Position numbers and translations under genes: made by a program. The notes below the pieces were generated by a model that was not told the DNA's origin, made no database searches, and worked only from the letters and a program-made list of their open reading frames with translations. Positions 9,290-28,045 of a stretch of 64,000 nt of DNA are shown one piece after another; position 1 is the first letter of the stretch, and each line of letters begins with the position of its first letter. Source of the DNA: Parapristionchus giblindavisi (Eukaryota; Nematoda; Chromadorea; Rhabditida; Diplogasteridae); contig CALSFV010000220.1 of the NCBI GenBank assembly GCA_943737045.1, positions 372,001 to 436,000 of the forward strand. Direction: 5' to 3'.

Positions 9290-9545
9290 TTATTCAAGGC
9301 ACATGAAGTCCTGCGGGTGATAAATGAGATACCAGTGATCTTTCAAGTCCAATTTAGTCCCGAGGGCCTAATCTCTTCTTCGGACCTAAGAATCATGGGT
9401 CGACAGAAAAAAAATTGCATGTGAGCAGGGTTTGAGCCTTAGAGCATGTTCACTATTATTTGTCTATGATGAAAGTATTGCGGGCCAGATCGAAAGTCTT
9501 GACGAATGTCCGGACCGTGCTCGAGTCTTAGAGCCGGTCTCTTAA
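9290..9545. mobile_element. fragment of the TTAA palindromic element family
   Basis: Shares with the arms of 29503-31727 the segments CATGGGTCGACAGAAAAAAAA, GATGAAAGTATTG, GGGCCAGATCGAAAGTC and the terminus GAGCCGGTCTCTTAA. It is a truncated single-arm copy and, like the full element, ends at TTAA. Confidence 0.7.
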
Positions 9546-9847
9546 CAAGGTACTTTGTATGTGCTGAATCCATTTCGCCACTTATTGAATTGATGACGAA
9601 GGAACTCATATGATGGGGTTCAAATGTATAAATTAATATTATCACTATTAAGTATTTCCCTCAATCCATAGAGACATAGCAACACAAATTTAGATGATTC
9701 CCTGATTCTGATTTCCTTATCTTTTCTGATTCTCCCGATTCTTCCTGATTCCCCGATTTTCCCTTATTTTCCTTTTTTACCTGATGCATGCTGACCGTAT
9801 ACACTTGTTCATTTGGTAAGAGAGTAGCCACAATGAATTTCTATGTT

Positions 9848-9848
<1 letters not shown>

Positions 9849-9895
<47 letters not shown>

Positions 9896-9905
9896 AAGAG
9901 AGAGA
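9849..9905. repeat. (GA)n microsatellite
   Basis: An uninterrupted AG dinucleotide run of about 44 bp with a short interrupted extension. Confidence 0.9.
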
Positions 9906-10201
9906 GTTTTACAGACTGAATGTCACGCTCAAGAATGGGACGACAGTACGCGTGACGAATATTTGCAAGGTATTATGGTAGAAGCATCCCTACTTTATTA
10001 AATTATCGATTTACGGGTCACTACGGGGAAGGGCAAGAAGGGGTACACAGGTGTTATAAGGCCAGTCTACCTCGATTACGTGTAAGATACTGTGCAACAG
10101 CTAATTTTATGCTATACAGCACCTGTTTTAAGAACTATTATTGTAAAGGTACATTGCAGCTGGGAATTGAATAAGATGACAGCTCTCGCGAGTCAGCTCT
10201 A

Positions 10202-10730
10202 CAGGGTGCGGCAGAATTATGAAAACACGGCTTCCTTCATTTAGCAGTGGTGTTTCATCGTTTAGAGCATATCCCCGGCGCTCTCGAAATAATTTCATTG
10301 AAATTCACTACTATGAGCATCTCGTATCTGAGTTTGGTGCTGACATTCCATTCAGTGGAATGGCAAGTCCTAGAATAGATGCCTGCCCTTCTGGCTCGCA
10401 CTGCTAACACAAGACGACGCTTTCTCTGATCAGATCCTGTTCAGAGTGGAGCAAGCGTACAACCCCACCCCCCCCCAACGATAGGATATTTGTATATGAC
10501 TCTTGAGAAGCGGATAAGAGTTGAATCAAGGCTCTCTTCCTCTGAAAGTCATGGTTTGGGCTGACATCTGAAGCAAGTTATTGACGCGAAAGAAGCAGAA
10601 TTGGGAAGTTAGCACAGATTGTTGTTGACATAATAGTTGTTGATAAAATAATATATGTTGAACCGATTTGCTCAATACATGTGATCGGGGGAGATCAAAG
10701 ATCGTGTTTCCTTAATTCTGCCGCACCCTG
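10202..10730 (+). mobile_element. degenerate Tc1/mariner-like element
   Basis: Inverted ends CAGGGTGCGGCAGAATTA are flanked by TA on both sides, the target duplication of Tc1/mariner elements. The interior holds a broken reading frame with a KVMVWADI-like remnant of the transposase SVMVWG motif. At 529 bp it is too short for a full transposase and contains stops. Confidence 0.75.
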
Positions 10731-11318
10731 TACAAAGCTTTTAAAGATTCTATAATAGGAGGCGTTCCTGAATTCCATTCCTTTATCTGCCACCGAACCA
10801 AAAGTAAATTCGCTTATACGCGACGGCAATTCATCTGGATAACGAGCGGTCCTCTCCATTTTGGTGTAAGCCATTTATTTTTCATGCGGTATTAATTCGA
10901 GAAAGACACTATATTATAGTGTCACTTCAGTTCGTTTTTTGGTTTAAGTAACTCCCACACATAAACTCGTTATTTCGAGCAAAGATTGTTTGATCTACGC
11001 AATTTGAAGATGCTATGACGGAAATGGTAATAGAGATAAATTCCTCCAAAGAGAGAAAATCTCTCATTTACTTCATTTGTCTGGTCTTATAATGCCACAC
11101 TGCTCGTTTATTTTTTTAAACCAATTTCAGTCTCCCACTATGCTAAATTGGAAAAGCGTGTCCATGCTACGCTCTATGATGCGATGCTACCATACTGGAC
11201 GCGTCAGTTTACTTAAAATTTTCCATGTCAAAATCAAGTTTTTTTTCAGAGCATTGATAGATCGACACAAATTGCTTCTTTACGAGAGTGGATTGGTACT
11301 CAAGGAAGAATAGAGCTT

Positions 11319-13056
11319 ATGAATACGTTTACTGAGCAAGGTTTGAAGTATATTTATCTTCCCAAAATTACCATTCCAGGACGAGCAAACGGTGCTCCGG
11401 AGAATATGCTACTTGCGAATATTATCCGAATCTATAATGATACTCCTTTCATTCATTCGAGTATTCGAGCTTTCACAGAAAATTCTTCTAATCCAGCATA
11501 TGCTATCATCGTAGAAGAAAATAACCTGATGAAGTGAGAGCAAATCATTAATGCTCATAAATTGCGAAAATTAAATAGAATATGAACAGCGAGCGAAAAC
11601 TGGGTCGTTTCTTCATTTTCCCGAACTAATGACACACCCCCGATATACTCCATTACCTTCTTCATTTTTAAGAAAATGAAGAAATTAATGGAGTATATCA
11701 CATCCAGCAAAGAAACTGATTATGAAGTAATTTCTCAGCTTCTCGATCACAACAATAACCCATTTCATTTTTTGGAATGATTACTTTTTGTCCACTCTTT
11801 CGCTATTTAGCTTGTTATCGAACACTTTCTTACCATTCAAATTTTTCAATAATGTTTTAGTCCTTGGTTCTGGGTTCGTACTCCAAAGCAGCATAACGTT
11901 CCCATTCTTTCTACTTTACTCGAAGAAATAGTGAGAATGACACCCACTGCGGCTATTCATCAATCACTAGAGATCGATTGCGACCAGACAGTTCACAGAA
12001 CGGTCCGTTTTTTGCTATGTCTGGCTAAGTCGAGTTTCTGTCTCTAACTCTTAAACTCTCTTCATTTCTTGCGGTCTTTCTCTTTCTCCTTCCTTCTTTT
12101 CCGTCTCTTAACACCGATAAAGAAATGAAATAGTGAAAATGATTTATCTGTCTCTGTATCTCTTATCCTTCAATTATTTCTTATCAAGGTAAGATTAAGA
12201 TAAAGATTCGTTTCAGTTCGTTGACATTCTTGGTAAACCACATCATGATTATATGTGCAAGGCATTTTACATGACCGACAAGCAATGCAGACTACTCATC
12301 AATGTATACTTTGTAGTATTTATAATTATATTTGATATTAAATAGACATTTTTAGACGAATCTTAATGTTCCCCACGGATACTATTTGAGCGAATTGAAT
12401 AGAGAGGAGGAATACGCACAAGTGGCCCAAGAATGGACGCATCTAGACAATGTTCAGCTATTTAAGTAAGATTATAATGTAAAATACGTTTATATATAAA
12501 TATTTTTTAAAGTTTAATATCTATGTAATAGTATTATGTGACGTAGCTATAGAATATTTCAGTGAACGCCTGAGAACTCTACCTACCGTTGCTCTCAGAA
12601 CTAAGGATGGTGAACTCGCTTCGTACATGTCCATGCATAACATGGGAACGGTGAATATTTTTAGAGATACAGTGACCAACGGAGGACAAAAAGCGAATCG
12701 TATTAACTACAATGAGTAGATAAATTTTACATATTAAATTCTACAAGTTCGAAGATCAAAGATCAATGATTACAGATGAGTCATTTATACACTAGACCTG
12801 AACATCGCGGAAAAGGACTCGCGAATATTGTTGAGATGACTCTTGCCCAGAAAGTTATGTGAGTCTTCCGCATGAATTATGAACTGACCATTTTCATTGA
12901 TTCAGAAAACGGGGATTACGCCCGTTCAAGCACATTCTACTTAAAAACGAACCTGTACTACGTCAAACGTACCGTAATCCAGTCTATACTGAATGGAAAG
13001 ATGGTCAGGACAGACCAATGATTTGTTGCTTCAGTACACTACCAATGAATCTCTGA
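11319..13056 (+). CDS. glycine-N-acyltransferase-like GNAT protein
   Basis: Seven exons, all phase-compatible: from 11250 (ATG at 11319) to 11533, 11861-12002, 12217-12303, 12356-12465, 12563-12715, 12781-12858 and 12906-13056, giving about 311 aa from ATG 11319, close to GLYAT length. The N-terminal half has a GLYAT-like pattern (NIIRIYNDTPFIHSSIRAF). The C-terminal half carries the GNAT acetyl-CoA/acyl-CoA loop YTRPEHRGKGLAN. Such enzymes transfer acyl groups from CoA to small amines such as glycine, often in mitochondria. The acceptor at 12780 is the TGAG of GATGAG; the nearer TACAG acceptor would give a stop. The first exon lies just inside an old transposon end (11639), so the true start is uncertain. 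Substrate cannot be inferred. Confidence 0.7.
11642..11698. repeat. near-perfect hairpin in acyltransferase intron 1
   Basis: ATATACTCCATTACCTTCTTC and GAAGAAATTAATGGAGTATAT pair with a loop of about 14 bases, directly after the inverted TIR copy ending at 11639. Confidence 0.75.
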
Positions 13057-13792
13057 TGTTTGTAATAAACTTTTTGTCTCTGCTTCATAATTTCAAAAAA
13101 AAAATATTTCGCACATAAAATGTTGTGCAGTACTGTCGAAAAATTTTGTTTGATATTATTTTATATCTTATAAAATTTCCGCAATATGCCGAAGAATTGT
13201 GAACATAAAAGTATATCAACTGGGATGTTAAGAAACGGAACATATACCAATATACAGCAGTTGATATACAATAACCACAGCAACGATTTCCGTTTTTGGT
13301 CATTAGTTTTTATGCTTCTAGCCATGAGTAGCGTATGTAAAGGAAAAGTACATAAAAAACTACTTCCAAGACAGTTGAATCGTTAACATAATGGTTTTCA
13401 TTTATGTGTTAATTTTTGGACAAATCTGGTTGCAATTACAGTCAACTGTAATGTCGAAATAAGTCTCCTAAAAAGAGGGAGGAAAAGGAGAAAACAGCAA
13501 AATATAGAAATAAATGTATTTAAAAATACAGCCAATTCATTCGACATGGAATATTTTGTCCTTGTTCCTTGTTTTAATGGCCTCTTGAAGTAAGCATCAT
13601 CTGTTCAAACGAAACTTCATCAGATATACATCAATATCAATTCTATAGTTTAATCATGGTTAAACTACATGTAATTTCCCAATGTTCCACCATCCTCCAT
13701 ATTTCGTCGAAATATTTTGTTAGTATAGCTTGGAATCTGTTGATATATAATGTGGAAGCACCGCTTAGAGGACATCCGAACCGATTCTAGAT
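13057..13792. other. intergenic region
   Basis: No gene recognised. It holds an inverted repeat GTATATCAACTG/CAGTTGATATAC (about 13211-13269) and AT-rich sequence. The end next to 13793 should hold the promoter of the ShKT gene. Confidence 0.5.
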
Positions 13793-14198
13793 ATGGCCGT
13801 TTCTGTCAAATCTTGGTTCATCTTCACCATTGTCTTTATCTGCTACGTTATCGCACAAGTGAGCGCCAATAGATATTTTAAATAAGAGTTTTTTTTTATT
13901 TCTTTATTTCATGTTTTGAGATAATTGAGTATGTTATGATTTTTTGCATGACAATATTCGAGATTTTTATAGGAAACATGCTTCGATATTGCAACCGACT
14001 GTAATTGTAAACTTGGTCTATGTATGAATAAAGTAAGTGCAACTTTCGGCAATTATATGTATTAATACTTTGATTAATATTCGTATTCATGTGCTCTTCG
14101 TAAAGGATAGAATTCATATTACATTTCAGGTGTACGAAAAACTCATGACTAAAAACTGTAATCGTAGCTGTGGATTCTGTACTCCTACGGGTGGATAA
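13793..14198 (+). CDS. small secreted single-ShKT-domain peptide
   Basis: Three exons, all phase 0 (13793-13858, 13973-14032, 14130-14198), encode 64 aa. Exon 1 is a typical signal peptide: Met, a Lys, then a hydrophobic core ending in VIAQ. The mature part has the ShKT/SXC cysteine spacing: C-x-D-x4-C, a central C, then C-NRSC-GFC at the end, with one extra cysteine next to the second. ShKT domains fold as small disulfide-bonded units. In nematodes they are common in secreted and cuticle proteins and are not necessarily toxins. The gene is isolated between the acyltransferase and the first P450. Function unknown. Confidence 0.7.
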
Positions 14199-16343
14199 TA
14201 TTTTCCCAAAAGTCATAACTTGTCATTTGATAAATTGTTAAAACCGAAAAAATGTGCCCTTGCAATACTCGGAGAGAAATAATAATCGTTAAGCTTCCAG
14301 AGGAAATGACGCCAAAATGGGGTAAGTGCCCCTAGCGCCCTGATAACAAAAAAACAGTCGAATTAATTGCCCTGGCACTAATACCTGATTTTGAGAACGT
14401 AATTTTGAAGTTTATTTCAGTCATACTTTTCTTCTAACTTCTTGAATGCGTGCTTCTTTTCTCTAATATCTTTTGTAACATTCTGCATTCTTTTTGCGTT
14501 GAACGTTCTAAAATATTTCACTCCGAAACAAATATTTTTTTCTTCCAAAAAAAAATTTTCGAGTCACGCAACTTTGTAAAAATTACAAACTTAGATATCA
14601 CATTTTGTATCTCGCATTTCTATCTATAGTACACCCCATGAAAAGAACTCGGTGAACATTTTTACATACGACTTTTTTGAATCATAAGAGCTACTCATGT
14701 TTTAAGGTAGCTTCGGTTCTGACAAGAAAGAAAAAAATTCTTAAATTTGAGATTATTCCTAACTTAAATTTTGAGGTAGAGCTTTTTTTAAACAATTTTT
14801 TTTAAATATTCTGTCGCAATTCTCATCATTGTTTTGCCATATTCGCCTTCCAAAGATAGGAAAAAAATATTTTGAAAAATCGTTAACCTTGGTTGGACAA
14901 AGTATCGGAGATGAAATCTACACTAATTCTGGATAGCATGGAGAGCACCTACTCCATGATACTAAAATAATTGAGTTTCCTTCCACTAAAATGTTGGACA
15001 CATAAAATTTTTTGACTTTTTGAAATATAAGCAGATAGAAAAAATTGAAAATAAAAAAACCAATTCACGAAAATGCTTTACTAACCATATCTCCCCTAAT
15101 TTTGCCTCCCTCAATTTGAATTAGAAGTAATTTTATAAATTAGCTTCTAGTTGGCTGTTTCACCTCTAAAAACAATCAACGAATTCTTCTTAAAATTCTG
15201 TGACCTCTTCACAGTTCGGCATAAAAGTATTCATGATGAGAGAATGAATTATGCGTGACGCACACTAATAATTAAACGTAATTAAAGGCAAGAATTCAAA
15301 GATAAATACATACAAGAACAAAGTGAACCTGGGATCACTTTGGAATAGTTTCACTGTTTATATATTGAATAATTTGCAATAATTTTTCCATAGATTAAAC
15401 GCACGGAAAAAGCCTGACTCGAATACGATTTTTTTTCAAATTAAGAGGTTTGACTTTGCTTATTTTCTTTTCTTCTTGTATTCAATTTATGCTAGAGAAA
15501 ATAATTTGAAATAGACACTGAACAATGTGGGCGTGGTGTGAAAGAAAAGGAATCGATAGAATAAATGAGATCGAGATGGATTATAGTTCATATAATACGT
15601 GCTTGTCAAAAATACGTTTGGTGAAAACAGAATTAGTCTTCATGTGTCTAGCAGATTGTCCGTTTACATCAACTATACATTTATTTATAAATTTAAAAAA
15701 AAACATAACAACTCATTAATAATAAAACAAAATATAAATATCATAGCAAATAATATTTATTTTTAAATGCTTCATTAGAAATGTATTTAATTCGCATAGT
15801 TGCCACGTGGTCGTCTCTTATCCCTCTTTTCCTACAATAAGGAAGTAAGATCACGGTCGATTAGACTCTCCTTGTGCTCTTTAATCGAATTTCGATTAAT
15901 TTTGGTCAATTCCGGGTCTTTCCAGCTCATTGATATTGGCATAGGTCATTTTTGATAAGGTTGTTCTCTGCAAGATCATTTCTCTGAACTGTTGTTCTAT
16001 CCAAACAGAACACTCGTGTTCGCATGACATTACTACGTCACAGTCACAAACAGAAAAGTAATCAGTACAAGTAGTGACGATTTTTTTTGTGGTTGTGACT
16101 GCGATATGATTAAACCATTGAGTGAGAGCGAGATATAGGCGAAAGTGGTTCAGTGAGTGAAAGCGTTGAAGTGCGTGGGATGGTAGTACGATGGGGGAGG
16201 AGATGTGATCTTTTGTCCCGCATAAGGAAGAGATTTTCGTGATAGACCTCGTGTCGTCTTTTACATTTCTATATTCACTTGCTGTCTCTTTCTCGGTATT
16301 TCTCACTCAATTATTGTTCAGACTCCTCCCTTTACTCGGTCAG
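14199..16343. other. intergenic region, upstream of P450 gene 1
   Basis: About 2.1 kb of AT-rich DNA with no convincing exon. Open frames (15525-15719, 15896-16306 minus) lack domain features. The last 300 bp should contain the promoter and 5' UTR of the first P450. Confidence 0.5.
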
Positions 16344-21480
<5,137 letters not shown>

Positions 21481-24354
21481 ATTATTGATTTTATGATTAT
21501 TGAGCTGTTAAAGTTAGCGAAAAAAAAAGCACGAGAGAGTGTGTAAAAATATACTCTCTTCATTTGTTTTAATTTTTTGAGATAGATCATAATTAAAATA
21601 GTTTTCTACCGGTTCCTATATATTTATTAGTGCAAAGAGTTCAATAATTTGATACATGGTCCCCATTTCTATTTTTCCATGATTCGACGCATTTATTCAT
21701 CCAAAATTAGACGTTTAATTTAGTTTTCGTTCCTTTCCTCTCACCTTTGTGATCTGATCACTGATAAAATCAGCTTCATTGATAAATAATCGTGTTCTCT
21801 GATACGTGCGATCGTATTTGTTAGATTTGCAAATACCCATATCGGAATATGTTCTATGCACACAGTACAGCGCGAAAACCATGTGCACGTATGGCGTTAG
21901 TAAATACGAAATGCAAAGAATTATGAGTGATCATGAGGCAATAATGACATTGATAAAAAAGTTGATACTGACGTGAAGATAGGGAGTACACTTTGGTATA
22001 TTTTTTGCAATTCTATGTTATTAGAATTAAGTTTGAAAGACAGGCGTATTCGTAGTTTTAATATTTGGTACATAGAAAAAACGTGAGCGTAGTATGCTCT
22101 GATTTTGTGATACCTCCCGTAGTGTACTCCAAGCTTCTTATCCATTTCGTATCTTTCTCCTATCACTGATCAATGCTCCAGTCGTATAGAAGAAACACGG
22201 AGTATACTGTACGACTGTTCATCTCGAGCGACATAAGGTATAGAAGTAAGCCTAACGAGCCCGATCTTCACCCCAGAAAGATGATTTCGGGTTTGTGGAG
22301 ATGATGAGTATTGGAGGCTGCTACCCCAAGGGCGGACTATAACCACAAGTATATTACTCAGCTGGGATTGTTGAAGGCCTATCTCGAATCCTCCCATTGG
22401 AAACAAGCTGACAACTCTTTTCAACATGCTTACGCAAGATTGATAAAGGCCGAAATGACGGACTATATGACATAAGGCTATCACTACTGAATATTTAATG
22501 GCGGATAAATATGCTCGTATTTAATTTTGCAGAGACATTTTCACATCATCGGGGTACTTTAATACCTCACGTGCGTTGTAATAATAGATTAGGGCGGTCG
22601 ATGGTCGAATGAGGAAAAGAAGAAGTTGAGGATAGTATGATGTCATTATAACATCGTAAAAAAACTGATCGAACAAACAAGGAAATAGCATGGTGCAATA
22701 GTAAATGAAATCGGGTGAGATATAAGTATTAAGTGACACTATCCCCTTTTCTATATAAAAAGGTCATACCAATAAATCAAAGAAAGGTCCTTCTACCATT
22801 GTAAACTGCCACCGAGATAATACCAAAATCCGTTATGCGCGATGGAAATCCTTCTCCCATATTTATGCCTTTACCAGTATAATGTATACGAGTATATGCT
22901 TGATGGAAAATAAATAAATACATACATAAATAAATAAAAGATAGATTAATATTATTATACGGTGATAGAAATGCAAGAAGGGCCTAAGGAAAAAAATTTA
23001 TTTGGCAAACCATCACTGATATTCCTGCCGCTATCTCCCTTATCTTTGCTTGACATCATATCGTCCAAAATTGATCACGATGTCATACGTTTTGCTCTGC
23101 TTTTCGTGTCTATCCTAGTCTTATGTGTTCATATTGGAAAGGACAAAAAATAGACTCTTTAAAGAACGATATAGATAACCGACTTTACGACAGAATAAAC
23201 GTGGAGATAGCGAAGGCACTCTCAAATCACTATCTACTGTAAAGAACTAATTTGAATAAGCAAAATGAGATGATGGAAATAATTAGTATACTGGAAAACT
23301 GAACATATTGAATATGTTGTGATGTATTTTTATTTCAGCGAGCAACGATTCAAAATAATATTATTATTATTAAATCTATGACATCTTTGAGAAAAGAGAA
23401 AAAAAATTATTCGTAAACACTTAAAATACATATTTTTAAAAATCTGTTTCGACGATATAGCTTCAATTATTGGATTGCAACTTTTACAGAATTACTAAAC
23501 AAATGAGAAAAAATGAGTTGATGTGACTTCGAGTTCGATTTAAATGATTCCGACAACGCTTGATAAAAATGATAGATACCGTACTAGATGAAGGGATTAT
23601 ACAAATACAATGTTTGTGACCTCGAGTAACGTTCAATGTGCTTGAAAATGCAAAGATGCTACGGGGTAAAAATCACTAAAGTTGTGAATGATCTTGAACG
23701 CCTAGATTAATCAGAATTATTTATTTCCAGAGCAACAGTTACATGAACTAGTGATTTGTGTTTTGTTTTGATACGTTCATAAACAATCATATTGCGGTAA
23801 TTAGAGGACATTTCTGAAGACGTTATTTCATCTCCATTAAACAGTTTTAATTGTAGATCACTTATCTTATCACACTTGTCAAAACACTGATAACAGTCAA
23901 GATCCTGTTTCATAGAATAATTTTATGATCCTTGTTCACTTATTCCATAGGTTAGCATCATAGCGTTTTATGCTTGGTCGTGGACGGCTGATCATGTGCC
24001 TTCATATCACACTTGTGTGTGCAGGCGGAGTTTTTGACGAGAGACAATTGATCAACAAGAGAGGCAGACTGAAAAGAGAAATTTTAAATGAATCGCTGAT
24101 GAGAGATCCGACAAAGTATATAAGAGGTTCGAACTGTATATGATTATTTGTTCTGTTATCACGTTTAAGTATTAATTCAAACGCTTCTGGTGTTGAGAAT
24201 TACGGTAGAGCTGGATGTAAAATTAGTTTTTAGCTAAAAATTTCTAAAGTATATTGCTAGTTATTCGTCCATATCAATATAAAAGCAACAATGACAATCA
24301 TATTATTATCATTATTATTGTTTTAGTGTTTCAACTCTTTGCATTATTTCAGAA
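21481..24354. other. intergenic region between P450 genes 1 and 2
   Basis: 2.9 kb without a convincing gene. A minus-strand frame of 104 codons (22170-22484) has no recognisable domain. AT-rich, with a short ATAA run near 22908-22935. The promoter of P450 gene 2 is expected in the last few hundred bases. Confidence 0.5.
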
Positions 24355-27300
24355 ATGCTGGGACTCCTGATTACAATAATAGCCGCTATCTACTACATTC
24401 CGTGGTACTTGAAGCTGGTTACTAGATGGCTCCATCAATATCCTATGGTTGTCAAGCTCCCCGGACCAAAAGGATATCCACTTATAGGAAATGTTATCGA
24501 TCTTGCAGGAGGAACTGATGGTAATTTCTTCGTTATCTTGTTTTTTTTAAATTGTGAAGATTATTTTGTTTTTTGTCCTAATTGATTTTCATTTATTTTT
24601 TACAATCAATATAATGTTCGACAAAGCATTTCCTTGGCATTATAGTTTACCTTATTTTTGCAGTACCAATGAAGTTCTGGCTGAAAGAGGCGGAAAATGC
24701 TCGCAAACGTGGCCAGAATCAGTTTACTCTGACTGTTCTGGGTCGGGTGATCACTTTCCCACTTGATGGAAAAGCATCCAAGGTAATAGTCATTAGAATA
24801 ATAAGAACAACATTCTTTTTTTTTTAATTTACAATAAAAAATTTCATGGCATAGAAAAACAATATTTAATTTTGAATTATTCGGAAAAAAAGTTCAGGCA
24901 TAAATTTGCTGTTCAAATGAAAACTTTTCAGAAGTAACATTATGTACGAACAAACGTAATATTTTTAGAAACTTTTTTAGACATTGAACAAAATTCACAA
25001 TTTCTGCATTATATAGGCTATTCTGGAATCACAAGAAGAACTGCGAAAGGGCTCCGATTACGAATACCTTCGGGCGTGGGTTGGAGATGGAATGCTGCTC
25101 GCGTGAGTACTATTAATATTCATTTAAACATTTTATATATCTTATCGACATCAAAAATAAATTTAATAAAATAAGCCACCAGATAAAAGCTTTTTATGAT
25201 TGTTTTCCACCAATGTGACACTCATGTGTGCTCTGCGGGGGTGAAAGTGTAGAGCCCTGTGCAAGGAATCTTATCACATAGACCGTAGCGCTGGAATTTA
25301 GAACTAAACTCATATCTTATTGATAACATAGTCAATGATCACAATATTACGAAGTCAATGGCCAAACGCTTTAAGCTTTTAGATAAAAAATATATATGAA
25401 AAACTGTAGACTTCATTACGAAAGTTTAAAAACAAGTTTGGATAAGTTATAGAATACGGAAAAGTAATGTTCTTTGAAACCTGTCCATCTCTCATTACTG
25501 TATTTAAAATATAAAATATATTAAATTATACTGTACGAATGTTTAGCATCGGTCAGCAATGGAGAGATCGTAGACGTCTGTTCACTCCAATGTTCCACTT
25601 TGCAATGCTCGAGGGATACATGGAGACGTTTAATAAGCACGCACGTATTATGATGGATGTCGTGAGGAACTACGATGGCAAACCCGTGGATATGGGAAAC
25701 ATGATCAAGTTGTGCTCGCTTGATATTATCTGTGGTATGCAAAAGCAATTTTTGTAACTTATTTTTAATATTGAATCTGATACATCAACTTCGAATACAA
25801 TACTGATCAATATTATATTAAGGATAAAATATTCCAGCAAAAAGAGAATATTATACAGTTTTGTTCAGTACTTCCCTTAAGATTAAATGGGGATAAGATC
25901 ACCAAATTTCTGTGAGTATTTGAAAACATGCAAAAAGTAGAAATATAAGTTAATAAACATATGTCAGTGTTCGACAAGATGAATCAAATTCCGTATTAAA
26001 TACATTAAATACCAGATGCTGCAATGGGTGGAGATTTCGGAACTCAGCTCAATCCCTCCCATCCTTACGTCGAAGCCGTAGATGTCTTTACTCACTACTC
26101 TCAACGATACAATGTCGAACCGCAGATGTGGGTCACTGCCATCTGGTACGGTCTTTCACTTTTTGTCTTTCACAAATTGCTTGTCTAACTGTTCGAGTTA
26201 AAGAAAGAAATAACGAAATATAATATTTATTAATATTATAGGTATCTGCTCTACCATCGAGAATACAAGCAGGCTCTAGACGAACTGAATAGGCTTACGG
26301 AGCAGGTAAATTTCACTGCTTTCATACATTCTGAGAATTGGATTATTTTAGAAAAAAAATGAATTTTTAAAAATGTGCAAATGTAAAAGAATCGAAAATG
26401 TTCAGCTCATCAACAAACGTGTGAAGGCCATCAAAGCGGGAGAAGTTGACCTTTCCGAGAAGAGAAAGCCAGTAATAGATATTTTCTTCGCTCAACAAGA
26501 AACAATGAAGATGACTGACAGAGAATTACACTACGAGATCAATGCTACCATTTTCGGAGGTGATTGTTGTCAGATTACATTGGCTAAATGACGATTGATA
26601 ACTGAACATAATCTATAATTGCTAATTGATATAAAAAAAGAAAATATAAGAAATGTTGAATAGTTTTATAAATAAAAATGAAATAGAGGGCTTTTTTTGT
26701 GATTCTGCGAGCATAAATAATATTGCTGCAGGTCACGACACAACAGCTGCTTCACTTACCTGGATCTTCTGGTCTCTCGCAACCCAACCGCACTTCCAGA
26801 AGCAAGTCCGTGATGAAATCATTTCCATCTTTGGTGACTCGGATCGGGATTGTACTAAGGAGGATATGAAGAAGATGGAATTCACTGAGAGGTATTATAG
26901 AATTACAAAAGTTTTGCACACACCGCGCCAAATGCCGAATTTAGTAAACTTCTCCACCGTTGAGAAAAACGCGCTCCAAATTTTCGGAAGGTTTTTTCGA
27001 ACGTTTTTTCAATGCATATAATATTATTTTTATTGAAAGTCGTGTGAAATGATGAGGAAACGCCATAAAATTCGATAAAATAAGAGAAAAAGGTATGTCG
27101 CGCGAAGAAGTGGGCGGAGTCTGAGTATTGCGTAGCAAAGAGCGGAATTTGTATTGTTCGGACAGTTTTAATTCTATAATATACTTATAAGTGGTCTACA
27201 TAAATTTCAATGAAAATATTCCAAACAATTAATGATTTAGGGACTTTTGGCGATTTATGTAGAATTAATTTCCAGATTCATCAAGGAGTCGATGCGCATC

Positions 27301-28045
27301 TTCTCTCCTGTGCCTTTTGTTGAAAGGGAGCTTGATCATGACTTCAAACAGGGTGATTATATGCTCCCAAAGGGAAGCGACATCTTCATCTCACCTTTCC
27401 TCATTCATCACAACGAAGAGGTTTGTTTTCTTACACTGATCTTATTATAGTTTCCATTATATCTAACTTGAAATAAAACGGATATGAATGATTGATGTTA
27501 CGCTGCAAAGCAGCAGCAATTCATTCCTATTTATCAAAAATAAACAAATATTCTCTCAACAGATCTATCCCGAACCCTGGAAGTTTGATCCTGATCGTTT
27601 CCTTCCTGAGAACTGTGAGGGTCGTCATCCTTATGATTACATCCCATTTGTAGCTGGAGCCAGAAATTGCCTTGGTAAAATATATATTCAAATTTAAATA
27701 TATATATATTAGTATTTCCTCGATTTGTGAATTCTTTAAAAATAGCACATTCTGTGGAAAAAAATGTAATACTCATGGTTCGGGTGTTTATCTAAAATAT
27801 ATTCCGATGAACAGGGGAAAAGTTATTGAACAGAAATAATCATGGTTCCATTTTCAGGTCAGAAATTTGCGATGTACGAGATGAAGGTAATCGTGTCATG
27901 GGCAATGAGGAATTTCTCCTTCACTTGCGATCTTGGTCTTCTCGATAATGGATACGCTACTGAAGTCGTCCTGAAACCAACTAAAGGATGCGTACTCAAC
28001 GTGAAAAGTAGGAATTGTAAAGAATATATGGAGATGACTTCATAA
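24355..28045 (+). CDS. cytochrome P450, CYP4-clan (gene 2)
   Basis: Eleven exons: 24355-24520, 24664-24782, 25017-25102, 25547-25734, 26016-26145, 26242-26305, 26406-26559, 26732-26891, 27276-27420, 27563-27674 and 27858-28045; 503 aa. N-terminal anchor ([16 protein letters not shown]), hinge LPGPKGYP, helix C WRDRRR, helix [16 protein letters not shown], Exx[17 protein letters not shown] and haem loop [10 protein letters not shown]. Exon lengths and phases match genes 3 and 4, so the three arose by tandem duplication. The C-terminus extends nine residues past its paralogues. The 380-bp intron after exon 8 contains TE-like sequence. Role: membrane-bound oxidation of fatty acids, steroids or xenobiotics; not resolvable here. 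Confidence 0.93.

Larger units (their letters stand above)
9130..11639. mobile_element. possible composite DNA element with GGGTGTGTCATTA ends
   Basis: GGGTGTGTCATTAATTCGG at 9130 matches, inverted, the sequence ending at 11639 (19 of about 22 bases, 13 perfect). Between them lie other elements (9290-9545, 10202-10730), so this may be an old element broken up by insertions, or two separate end fragments. Its right end falls in intron 1 of the acyltransferase gene. Confidence 0.4.

Noticed and set aside
22170..22484. 104-codon minus-strand ORF
   Set aside because: No domain, no splice context, no coding bias.
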